Assembly: GCF_002078875.1 (NCBI RefSeq)
Contig: NC_034415.1
Location: forward strand, 16,403,331 to 16,467,330
Origin: Numida meleagris
Taxonomy: Eukaryota; Chordata; Aves; Galliformes; Numididae
Direction: 5' to 3'
DNA: 64,000 nt
In this document: piece by piece, positions 12,401-22,455 of the stretch
Numbering within the stretch: the stretch's first letter is position 1
How the letters are laid out: each line of letters begins with the position of its first letter
Program-made: the position numbers and the translations under genes
Notes under the pieces: generated by a model
What the model was told of the DNA's origin: nothing
Database searches by the model: none
What the model saw: the letters and a program-made list of their open reading frames with translations, nothing else

Positions 12401-15241
12401 ATTCCTCACTGTCTGGAAGATGGGTCCATTTCTCCATGCTGTAGTACCTTCATTCTTCACAGTGCTTTCACTGATGGTGCGGAAAATTGTCAGCTGGTTA
12501 ACCTGAGTGTTTTAATAATTGTTTTTCAAACCTGAACAATGTAAACCTTTATGTTCTTTAGCCTAAGAGAAGATGTAGCTTGTCTTAACAGCTTCTTAAT
12601 TGTTCCCTTCTAGAACACAGTAATTGCTCTTGGAAAACTACTGATTTTCTGTGCTGAGACAATTACAGTTAATCTAAAGGAATAGTATGTCTGATTGCAT
12701 TTCTTGTTAAATTTATTTGATTTTACTTGAAGTGGAGGAGGTCTGCTTTTCACAGGAGACCTGGGGGCACTTAGGAAATACACAGGGTCACAAAGGGGCT
12801 GATGGGCAATATAGTGTTGGATAAAGTTGACAAAGATCTATTTCTGGCAAATTAACAAAAATAATATAACATAAAAAATTCCAAGCAGCAGCTGTCTGGA
12901 TTTGTTGTGTATTTGTGGGTGTGAGGTATAAATGCGTGTGCTCTGGCACACAGTGCAGGATAGACATGGGAGCATGTAGGCTTCGGCTTAGCAGTTCATA
13001 AATCATATAAGAAACATAATGCCTCATTAAAGGGATTTTTATGATTACAAAAGAAGCATTGAAATCCACACAGTATCGTTGTTACAGAGGTTGTCTTAAA
13101 CAGTCTCTGCTTTACTTAGCCAGGAACAGTTCTGAAGTTTTTATCTAGAGACTTATTTTAGATAACAGCACAACACAACTGCCAGGTGTGTGAGGAGCCG
13201 GCTGAGGACTCTGAGTGTGTGAATGTGTCTCTTGGTCTGTCAACTGCTGGTCAGTGTCATGGGTATTCTGGGTGAGAAGCAGGGTGAAGCTCCCGGTTTC
13301 ACTCAGACCCACAAGGCAGTGCAGGAGGGGTGGGAAGCGTGGCTGGAGGAAGGGGAACACGAGCTGCTCAGCCAGCACGTGCTGTGCTGAAGCCCAGTGA
13401 GATGTTTGGGAGCAGTTCATGGTGTGGCTGCTGCAGGAAGCAAGGGCAGGTAGGTGCAGCTCTGCCCGTGGGAGCATGCATTGTTGTTGAGATGAATAAG
13501 GTAAGTAGAGCTCCTCCTCACCTTCAAGGGAAGGGTGAAGTCCTCGACTTGCAAGAAGCATGCGGGACACAGCTAACATGGAGGTAAAATATGAGTGCAG
13601 AGCTGTGAGCGAGAGAACTCTGGTGAGCTGTAAGCAGCGCAGCTGGACCTGGAGGAGAGATTATGGTCTGGACTCTTCTATTTAATCTCCTGTAGATTGG
13701 GGCAGCTTGATAATCAACATGTTGTGCAATACTTCAATTTCCATGTTTTTCCAACCAAAAACAAATAAGTCCTTGTTTGGCTAGAGCATGCAATGCTGGC
13801 AAGTTATTGTTAACCCATGGCCCTTCATCTTAATGGAGCAGAGTCTGAACAGAAGGGCTTTTGTTACAGCAAGAGAGGGGGGAAAAAGCAGTGATAGTTA
13901 TTGTGTGCTACTGTGTGAGATGTGAAGGAAGGCCGGAGCACCTTGGGGGGGCTGTGGTGTGGGCAGGGGGAGCGCTGGCAGCTCTGTAGGCAAGCAAGGG
14001 AACGGGAGCAAGGTGCTGAACAGTGTGCACTTATGCACAGAAAGTCTGCGGCTAATTACGGGTGGGCGTGGCCTGTTTAAAACATAAAGAGGTTCTATGG
14101 CTTAGACGTTTAATAGGCATAGGCCAGTAAAAATGTGTGCTGTTTACCATAGGAAGCCGGTAACAGTGGAGGCGGCTGTTAGTAACTTGTGCTGTGTAAC
14201 CGTGAGCTCAGGTAACTGCCATCAGCCTGTCAGAGTGCGCTTCTGGTTGTGGCTTCTTAGAGAAATTAATGCTGATGAGCTTCTATTAATAGCGTGGAAC
14301 ATCAGGGCAAAAGAGAAACATGAGAATTCAGCTCTGGGGCATATTCAGCTTCTCCAGGTGTTTCTCTGCAGTGGTATTTTCGTTGATTTAACCTCTGTTG
14401 CTGTGCCTGCTTTCTGCCATTCCCTTCAGCTGATCAGTTTGCTTTGTCTGTGCCAGAGCTGGATGGTAGTTACCTTGTGCCCTGAATGTGACCTGTGCTC
14501 TGGGAGCATCTCTGCTGAGGGACGATTTCTCTGTTGCAGTTTGGATCTGGCATGACTCTTCAAAGCCAAGCTTTTACAGTGGTTTTCCTAATGATTTTCT
14601 ATCAAGCAGTGGTAGTGTGGTGTGTTGGCTGCGAGTCTGCACGCATCATGCATGCCAGTCGCCCATGGCCACTGTCACGGACCCTTCGTGTTGCTGTATG
14701 GATTCAGCTACATTGGATGTAATTCTCCTTTCTTCTAGTGCACCGTTCACCTGCCCAGGAACCTGTGCATCCCAACGCACCTCCTGAGCACCCGTCGTCC
14801 CTGCGTTACCTGAGACCGCGGCAGCAAAGACCGCAGATGCTGAACCTGAGCAGTGCTGATGCATGCAGGGTGCTGCGGCCGAGGCCAGCTGGCCTGGACA
14901 GCCCCTCTAGCAACCGCTATGCGGGTGACTGGAGCAGCTGTGGGGAAAGCTACTTCTGCAGCCCCAGGGACTGCCTGGGTGAGGCAGACTATGACGATGT
15001 CCCTTCAGAGGACTCAGAGAGTGGGGATGACAGCAACAGAGTCGATGAGACTGGTGGTCTGATGAGGCATCCTCAGGCCCTCCCCGAGGAACACACGTTC
15101 CAGAGCTACCTGACAATGCAGGCGATAGACTCAGCGGGAAACCACAGGGCAAACCTCAAGGACCTACAGGAAAGTATCGATACCCTGATAGGAAACCTGG
15201 AAAGGGAACTCAACAAAAACAAGCTGAACATGAGCTGCTGA
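2390..15241 (+). CDS. SYDE2: SYDE2, synapse defective Rho GTPase homolog 2 (3' half, five exons)
   Basis: SYDE2 is a Rho GTPase-activating protein related to C. elegans SYD-1, acting at cell cortex and synapse in signalling to Rho-family GTPases. Coding exons are 2390-3489, 6033-6159, 10285-10466, 11195-11426 and 14739-15241, all with AG/GT borders and matching phases, giving one open frame of about 714 codons. In order it holds a Ser/Lys-rich basic linker, a C2 domain (around [16 protein letters not shown] to HLKLVVFSW), a RhoGAP domain (GLYRLCG arginine finger, [19 protein letters not shown]) and a C-terminal tail ending in a Leu/Asn/Lys-rich helix. The sequence agrees closely with my memory of mammalian SYDE2 across C2 and RhoGAP. 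The amino-terminal exons lie outside the window, so the gene is partial here only because of the window edge. SYDE1 is a less likely alternative because the exon sequence follows SYDE2. Confidence 0.95.
6033..6159 (+). CDS. SYDE2: SYDE2 exon: RhoGAP arginine finger
   Basis: This 127-bp exon has acceptor cccgtag and donor gtaatg. It encodes [20 protein letters not shown] and ends in PDINVIT. In the RhoGAP family the Arg of the G-[LI]-[YF]-R motif is the catalytic finger that completes the GTPase active site, and it is present here. Confidence 0.95.
8480..8603 (+). mobile_element. CR1 LINE 3' end fragment
   Basis: The text gtgggtggactagatgatct, then ggtctcttccagccttaatg and two copies of gattctatg, is the typical 3' terminus of avian CR1 retrotransposons, which end in short ATTCTATG-type repeats rather than poly(A). 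It lies in SYDE2 intron 2 of this window in sense orientation. The 5' limit is uncertain; most of the element is absent, as is usual for 5'-truncated CR1 copies. Confidence 0.8.
10285..10466 (+). CDS. SYDE2: SYDE2 exon: RhoGAP core
   Basis: This 182-bp exon joins in phase to the previous one (T then [18 protein letters not shown]). The LRELPxPL motif is a RhoGAP family signature. The exon ends in [10 protein letters not shown] at donor gtgagt. Confidence 0.95.
11195..11426 (+). CDS. SYDE2: SYDE2 exon: RhoGAP C-terminal half
   Basis: This 232-bp exon encodes [20 protein letters not shown], then [18 protein letters not shown] and the terminal helix ([19 protein letters not shown]). The NLAVxFGPxLL segment contains the conserved Asn and Phe-Gly-Pro of RhoGAP domains. 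It splices with a split Val codon to the last exon. Confidence 0.95.
14739..15241 (+). CDS. SYDE2: SYDE2 terminal exon and stop codon
   Basis: The acceptor is tttcttctag and the stop TGA is at 15239-15241. The 167-codon segment is less conserved than the domains upstream. It contains the SYDE2-type blocks [13 protein letters not shown], the acidic [15 protein letters not shown] patch, and the final [20 protein letters not shown] helix, which is probably a short coiled coil. Confidence 0.93.
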
Positions 15242-15643
15242 GCCCAGCCCTGCAGAGTGCCTCCTGCTGCTTGCTGCAGCAAGGCCATGGCCCGCCGTGT
15301 CAACGAACCCACTTAAATGCATTCCTCACGTTTCTGCATTCTTAGTGGAAGAGCGTGTGGACCTAATTCTGGTGTTTAAGGCAGAAACTGAGAGACCACA
15401 AAGAGTCTCCACATAGTGACATTTCTCCCTAAAAATGATGTACCATTTGGTGAGCGGCATCTGACAGCAGGGAAGGCACCATCTGCTGTCTGGAACAGCG
15501 GGGCTCGTCCTCCAGAAACTCAGCTCTGGTACAGAAGTTCCTCTCAGAAGGGGACTAATGCTGCTTGGCCTGAGCTTTGCAGCATCAACTTCAGGCAAAC
15601 TCATTTCACTATATATGCAATGGCTGCTATGAAAAGTGCTTTC

Positions 15644-15670
15644 TATATATATACATATATATATATATAA
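15644..15670. repeat. TA dinucleotide microsatellite in the 3'UTR
   Basis: A nearly pure alternating TA tract, interrupted once by a C (ata-c-ata), lies in the presumed SYDE2 3'UTR. In RNA it is self-complementary and could form a short hairpin. Confidence 0.9.
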
Positions 15671-16211
15671 AACTATTTATATGTAAAGTTTTAATTGTAC
15701 AAATATTAATGTATTCATGTATTAACACTTTTCAATAATTATTTAAGCAAGCAAAAATTAAATATTTTTCTAACCTTGTTGTATATATCTATGTACAAAC
15801 ACTCTCTATCCGCCTTGTTAAGGAGAGGTCTTGGAGCTCTGAAACATCCCATTCGAAGAGAGTGATGCCAGGAGGAAGCTGCCTTGTGTGTAGCACTGCA
15901 CTGGATTCGTGCAGAGAAACACATCCAGTGAGAAGGCAGGGTGGATGGTTAACTTAACGGCCTTTTGTGTTGCAGGGCATTGGTCCACACATGCTGGCTG
16001 TTAATTCTCCCCAAATCCCCCCCAACCCTTTCACAGTAGTTGTTTGGATTTTCCAGGATTTCTAGCAGTGAACTGTGCTGCTGCCCTTCAGGGTGACCCG
16101 TGTGTGCAGTAAGGAGATGAATGCACTGTTCTTTGGTTTTATTATTCAGATTTTTCTCTATGTTTTTTTCATGTAAAGGAGGGTCCTGAAGGTGCTCACT
16201 TCATGTTTTCA

Positions 16212-16295
16212 TACAATCACAGAATCCTTAGAGTTGGAAGGAACCTTTAAAGGTCATCTAGTCCAGCTCCCCTGCAATGAACAGGGGCATCCACA
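16212..16295 (-). mobile_element. CR1 LINE fragment, reverse orientation
   Basis: The sequence aatcacagaatcc, tagagttggaaggaaccttt, aaggtcatctagtccagctc, ccctgcaatgaacaggggcat is the reverse complement of the CR1 3' region, common in chicken. It lies antisense within the presumed SYDE2 3'UTR. Confidence 0.85.
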
Positions 16296-16976
16296 GCTGT
16301 TTTGAAGACTTCTGGTTTGTTCTGGTAAGGTTGGACTCTGTCCTGGCTGTTTTGATGCTTCTTTTTGCTGTGGAACTCCATGTGTGTTAGTTAAACTGTG
16401 TGTTCTGGCTGCCGGTAGGAGTGTCTGAGCCCCTCTGGCTCTGGAGGTGTAGTCTCAAGTTCTGCACAAAGGCAGTCAGGTTTTCCGATTCTTTCAGTTT
16501 CAGCGATCTCCCCCCAGTGGGGCTGGGTGGTTGGGGTGTTATGGGGAGTGGGGTGGGATTGTGGTTCAGCTCTGAGACGCCCAACACCGGGGCTGTGTCA
16601 GCTGAAAGGACAGAGCTTAACTCTTCTCGTTCATCAGGATGGTGCTGGCACCCTGCCATGGCCACGGGTACTGTGGGTAAGTGCTTTGCTCTAACCCCTT
16701 CCTTGTATTGCTTATGAAGTTATTTATTTACAGGAGCAAAGGATTAAATACTAGGACAGACTTCATCCCTCTTTTCTAAGGAATTATTTTAGCATGGTTT
16801 CAAATGGTTTATTCATTCCCATTAATTTATTTTTTTTCTAAGTGTTAAAAGACGCAAAACAGTTATGGCAATATAATGGTAATGTATAAAAATATAAATT
16901 TAACCTGAAGCATTTATCGATAAATCGATGTCTTTTTTAAACTTTTATACCTACAGAATGGGCATACATTTTAAAC

Positions 16977-16999
16977 AATAAATTTTAATTCTAAATAAA
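16977..16999 (+). promoter_or_regulatory. SYDE2: Tandem poly(A) signals
   Basis: Two AATAAA hexamers at 16977-16982 and 16994-16999 sit in an A/T-rich stretch downstream of SYDE2. They are the first canonical poly(A) signals I found after its stop codon and probably end its transcript. Confidence 0.6.
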
Positions 17000-17015
17000 A
17001 TTTGAATGAGGAACA

Positions 17016-20000
17016 GAATTTGACTGAGCCCAGTTGGTGTTATTTAAAGCTTTGTAAGGTTGTGCCATGTATTTGCCCTGGCTGCACACATGAGTTCCTT
17101 CCATACAGGCACTTAACTTCTGAGAAGATGTATTGAACACTGGGTGTGAAAATCTGCTAGTACTCCTTAAAAGGTGGTGGTGTTAAAATTATTCAGTAAT
17201 TGTTACCTTAAGCTTTCATCCTTTATAGAAATCTTGTCAATGTAAATGAGCACTGTTGAATAAGTGGATGCTTTTTCTACAGGAAGCTCTAAGTTGGTGC
17301 AACGATGTGCTGCTCTGTCAAGTTTTAATATTTTAATCTTACAACAGGAAATGAATGACCTGATAGATGTTATTAATGTTACTCTAATTAATTACATTAT
17401 AATAAAGCAAAACCAGTTCAGTATGGGTAGTATTCAAATGAAACATTTGCTGTTATTCTGGTTATGGCTGCTTGTAGGACATACTTTGCATCCCGGTTTT
17501 GACCAGGGAGGTACACCTGCTGGCCTAGGTAGCAGCCAAGAGCTTTCATTTGTAAGATAATTCTATATTTTTGAAACTAAGGTTTCTCCAGGGAAAGAAG
17601 AAATGTGTCTGTAGGTCTGCGCTGCCAGGTGTTCAGGGTGTAACACACCTGGGTTCAGGAATGGCCTAGGCCAATTCATGGAGTTTGTCTAAACAGGACC
17701 ATCTGAATGTTGCTTCCAGCTGGGGAAAACTTCACATTTGTAACTACAGAAGGCTGAGGGGCTGCAACAGGAGGATGTGCTGGGCTGCTTCTCTGCCCTT
17801 CTGCAGCATCCCAAGCTGGCTGGAGCCCACAGGAGTGAGCAGGAGATGGGTAGGGGTTGTGTGGGATGAAGAGGGGAATCCTCTGCATGGTTCTGGGGTT
17901 ATCTTAAGCTTCTGGGGACCCACATCCCCAGACAGAAACTTCAGGTCTTTCAGAACTCTTTTTCCCACATGCATAACAGGTAAGGATTTTTATTAATGCA
18001 CAGGCAAGGAATGTAGCTGCTGCTATTCAGATGTTCTAAATATAGAGGGAAATGTTCCCAACAGAATTAGGTACTCAGGGGGTTTACAGAATAAATCTAT
18101 AAATCTGATAAGCCAGAGATATAGCTGGTATTTCTGCTGCCAGATCTTAACCCTTTCAACTTCCTCTCCATCCCAAGGTATGGGGTGTTTTAACAGTGGG
18201 ACCATCTTTTGAAATAAGAAGTCTTCATCAAAAACTGTGGAGCTAGAAATGCTTGAAAGATGTTCATTGAAGATTGAGGCAGGACTTTCGGTATTACTCT
18301 TGATAGTAACTACAATGTTTTAAGGATTAAAGACTACAAGGTTTTAAGATGCCATCCTAGACAACAAATTAACTGCTTTCATTTTGTTTGACCCTTTCAG
18401 AACCACGCAGAATGTTCTGTGCTTTGCCACAACATCGTCCAGGCTGGATCAGCCTTGGAGCAGCCTGCTGTAAGGACATGCAAAGCAGTCCCTCAGGGTA
18501 TTGGAACATCTGGGATTACACTGGAGAGAATAAAAGATCACAACGGAATGTGTAAGCTCGTGTATCTGGTGATAGAGATTAGGAGGGAAGTGCTTCTTCT
18601 CTGTTTTCTTCATGGCATTGATCTGCTGCCTCTTTTTTGGCTGCCTCCTTTCTCTTACCATTAGGAAAACACGGCTGAAATCCTGCTGTCTTCCAACTTG
18701 CAAAATAGAGCACTGCTTTGTAGCATGCACTGAAATTGTCTGAGTTTTGCACTGAAATCTGGCTGGCTGAGGTAGTGCTTGGAGTTGTCTACATGGTTCA
18801 CACTGTGGTGGAGGGGACAGCCCCGCTGCAGCCCAGTGCCTGGACATCATTATGGTGGGAATAGGGCTGAGTGTGTGCTGATAACAGGGCAATGGAATGG
18901 GACAGCTGAGGTGAAGGGAGGGCAGGGCTGATTGTCCTTGCGTGGGTCAGTGGGGATGTGCGGAAACTGCCTCTCCTCTACGTGGGGAGGCAATGGGGGC
19001 ATTCCAGGTAAGCCATGGCCATACGGTTGACTTGTTATGTGGTTGGCTGTTAATAAAAAATCTGTGAACAATGATCTACAGTGATGTTTGGTGCAATCCC
19101 AGCCTGATAACCAAGAGTGGAGCTCTGTGACGAGTCAGTGGTGGGATGTTTGCACTTCCCTGTGAGTCAGATTGTTAGTTAAATATTGGTTTAGCGGGGG
19201 AACTGTGTTCCCGTCCTGTTTGAGCTCTGACTGCAAACAGTGGTGCAGGTGGTAGGGATGGGATTACTGAGCTTTCTTTGGTTTTAATTTACAGGTAGTT
19301 TAATATGAGGGGCACAATACATTATTATAACTTTTAAACTTCAAACTAACAAACAAAAGACCACTTTTGAAACCAAGTCTAATGCAGTGGCACCAAACCT
19401 ATCTTAAATCCTAATTAAGTTGAAAGTGGTAAAACTACGTGACAAGGAGATCTTGGCAGCTGCAGGGGTGATTCAAGACTACCTCAAACCAGTGTGCAGC
19501 GCCTGTTTTGGGATGCAGGAAGCTCATGCCTCTCCTGTTCTGTGGCCACGGGACCATGGTTTGCTCTGATGAAGCAGGGCACTAGAGTTGGCCATTGTCT
19601 GTCAGACAGAGGTCCTCTGCACATCCTTTGAGTGTCAGCTTTCTGTTTCAGTTTCTGCTGCAGATGTCTCTTTGACAGGACCTGTGACTGTCAAAGTTTG
19701 GTAAGCCATGGAAAGAGTGAATTTGCTGTATAGTTTAACCTGTCCTCCGCTGAGGGATTTAATTTCCCCTTGCCAGCCCATGCTCAGTGATGTGTGCTGG
19801 CCTGGCCATTGGAACCAAGCAGCAAGCAGGGCGCTGCAAATGGAGAGTTACCTTGGGGATGGAGGGTGAACATTAATATTAATGAGCTGTTACTCATTTA
19901 CACCATAAATGTTGAAACTACTCTGTAACACAGCTTAACCTCACTCAAGAATAATTATCTTCTGACAGAATTACAAGCCCTCAGCAGCTGCAGTGTGCTT

Positions 20001-20515
20001 AGTAGAGGCTGTTCGTTCCAAGTGGCACTGACTTATATGATAGAACAATATATTTTATGGCTTTGGTTTTCAGCTTGTGAAGCATTTGCCAGGCTTAAGT
20101 ATAATTATTTTCAAATCTGATGCTGACCAGTAGATGCGGTTCAGCCTGAAAACTTTGGAGGACATGTGAACAGTGTGTTCAGATCTGTGCTTTTGGTTCA
20201 GCAGCCCCTGAAATTTTTTCTTAGTAGTTGACATGGTCCTTTCTGAAGTGTCAGCGCATGGCTTTGGCAGCAGCACAAGGGACTCAACTTCCATTTTATT
20301 ATAGTAAGTATTAAGTGGAGGAGTTCACAGCATGGTGAATACTTGTTGTGGCTACTTTTAAAGGAACAGAATCAGGTTGCTGTAGTTGAGGGAGCAGGTT
20401 CTGATTTTGATTATTCCCTGCAGAAGCAATGGCATTGGGGTGCCTTCTGAGCATTGTGGCCATCTTCTTGGGATGGATCCTCTTGCAGCAGTGGTGGCCA
20501 ACTCTCTTCCCTGCT
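17016..20515. other. Intergenic stretch, nothing recognised
   Basis: Ordinary, moderately AT-rich DNA. Open frames here have no supporting splice chain and no family resemblance. An acceptor-like site near 18402 opens a frame of about 30 codons before a donor-like gtattg, but it does not connect to anything. Confidence 0.5.
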
Positions 20516-21080
20516 TGTCATGGTGTTGTGATTTTTTTGTTGTCGGTATTCCACATCATAACATCATGTAAAGCACTGGCAGTTAAAGAGTTAATGTTCG
20601 GGTGCTGTGGACTGCCGTTTCTGGGTGCTTGGTTCTCGGAGGGGGAGGGGAGGAGCTGCATTCCCCAGGGGTCTTTGTGCCTGGAGGGGGTTGGTGAAGC
20701 TGCCTCGCAGACCTGTAGTGCTTTTCTTCGCTTGCTGCGTAGAAGCACGTGGTCCCCCTGCAGCTTACAGAGTAAGACTTGGGCTTTGGACTCTCTCTCT
20801 CTCACTTTGATTTGTTGGCCTCAATTCCAATACCATATTTAGTAAATTAACGTTCCTTCTCAGATTGTTGCTGCTGTTTTGTTTTAGACCTGTCTACTAT
20901 TCCCCTACCCTTCCCCCCTTTTCCCTTTTTTTTTTTTTTCCCCAGGGCATGGGTCCGCAGGTCCCCTGCTGCATTAGTCACGGGGCCGGGCCGGGCCGGG
21001 CCGGCCCCTAAACCACTGACACTTTTTTTTTCTCCTTTCTTTTTTTTTCCGGGCCTGTGGGCCTGCTGTCCCTGTCACAG
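20516..21080 (+). mobile_element. Solo LTR of an ERVL-like endogenous retrovirus
   Basis: It starts with TGTCATGG and the AT-rich GTTGTGATTTTTTTG block that opens a common avian ERVL LTR family. It continues with a GC-rich gggaggggaggagctgcatt segment, a CTCTCT tract and a long pyrimidine run. An inverted terminus CTGACA occurs at 21016-21021, but family-like sequence (ggcctgtgggcctgctgtcc) continues to about 21080, so the 3' border is uncertain. No retroviral coding sequence adjoins it, so I call it a solo LTR. The same LTR start recurs in the right palindrome arm near 38.0 kb. Confidence 0.7.
20983..21008. repeat. GGGCC pentamer repeat
   Basis: About five tandem copies of the GGGCC unit lie inside the LTR, directly beside T-rich runs. 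The unit is self-complementary and G-rich on both strands, so it could form a hairpin or G-quadruplex. Confidence 0.85.
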
Positions 21081-22455
21081 ACACAGATCACACAGATCCA
21101 AATCCAGGTGAGCGCACATGCTGTTTGGGGAAACAATTGCTTGTGAAAGTTGCAGTGGGTGAATCTAGCTAATGATGAAATCATCTTCTACTGTAAAAAA
21201 AAAAAGAAAAAATTTTGTTCCTATGCTTCATCAGATGCAATGGCTCATTGATCTGTAGGAGCAATTTAGGGTCTGTTTTTGACAAAGTGAGAGGGAAGCC
21301 ATTATGTGAGGAATTGTTCCTTCTTTCTCATATGTTACCCTGATTCTCGTGGTCATCCAAGGTACCTGTGTGTCTGCATGCCCACTCTTCTGCCTTCAGC
21401 AGCAGCACAAGGATATGGGGCTGCACGGGTCTCAGGAGGGCATTTCTGCACTCTGGGGTGCATTCATTCTGTCACCCTATCTTCAGAGCTGGTGATGTCC
21501 TGGTCATCTGAAAAAACTATTGCTTGCCCCTAATTTTTTGAGAGGAGTGAATGCTTTGGGGATGAGGGAGGAGATCTTGATGGAGCTGACAGGAGGATTT
21601 GGATAGACTGTGTGAATGTAAATACTGGACAGAATGGCATCCACTCTGATGGGAGCAAGTGGGTATGAGCTGCAGGGGTCAGTACTGGCATGCCAGTTTG
21701 ATTAGTTGGTTAAGACTTCTGCAGTTTGATGGAGTCCTGGGGGACACAGAAAAGTACTACTTAGACAAATTGAATATTCATTATAACTGTTTTGATGAAA
21801 GACAATGGAGGAAATGTGCCCAGAACAGTTCTCTAACCACATTATGAGTAAAATAGATCAAGATAACGAAACAACCTCCAAGTGTGAGAAAATTTATTTC
21901 TGAAGTTAAATGTGTTCTACCAAAATAAAGAAGTCCTGAAGTAAAACACTTGCTGTTTTAGAGGTTGCTAATAGGCTTTAATAGCTGATGAGTAAAGTTA
22001 TTTCTTATTCCTTTACTTGTCCTGAATCCATTATTAGTTTCTGTTTATCTAGAAATGCCTTACAATCTGGATTTTCCTGCTCCTCCATCTCTTCTTTCGC
22101 TGTCTGTTGATTAGCTGCACTCTGAAGGAAAAACACAAACCAGGCAGTAGTTCACCATCAAGCTTTGAAACGTGAATGCCACTCCATTGCCTTCCAGTGG
22201 AAAAGAGTGGACAAAGCTACCACCTAGGGCTATATTAAACTCATTGTCATTTTCTTGGTTTGTTAGCTGGTATTATTAAACCATTTACCAGAGATTGCAT
22301 AGACAAAATCCTCTTGTGAAGAAATAAATGAAAACTTGGGTCCCTCATGACTCAAAGGGAAGTCGCCAAAATGTAACTTTTTGAAAGACTATCTAATGTA
22401 AAAGGAAAAGCAAATTCAGAGTTGTTAATATCCATAGGTTCTAATGCTCTTGCAG
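21081..22455. other. Intergenic; isolated exon-like segments only
   Basis: At 21725 an acceptor (gacttctgcag) opens a 40-codon frame (FDGVLGDTEKYYLDK and on) that stops at 21846, with no good donor. On the minus strand, reverse complement 22131-22012 has an acceptor (tttttccttcag) and a 37-codon frame ending KLIMDSGQVKE and a stop. Neither is recognised. Confidence 0.4.

Larger units (their letters stand above)
3490..14738. other. SYDE2 introns
   Basis: Four introns at 3490-6032, 6160-10284, 10467-11194 and 11427-14738. Apart from one CR1 3' end near 8.5 kb, I see no recognisable repeat, RNA gene or second gene in them. Open frames on both strands inside them lack splice or codon support. 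Confidence 0.7.
15242..17015 (+). other. SYDE2: SYDE2 3' untranslated region (inferred extent)
   Basis: No AATAAA follows closely after the stop codon. The first canonical signals are a pair at 16977-16982 and 16994-16999, so I infer a 3'UTR of about 1.75 kb. It is AU-rich and contains a TA repeat and a reverse-oriented CR1 remnant. Transcript data would be needed to fix the end. Confidence 0.6.

Noticed and set aside
13145..13579. 144-codon minus-strand frame in a SYDE2 intron
   Set aside because: No splice support and no family resemblance; GC-rich intron segment.
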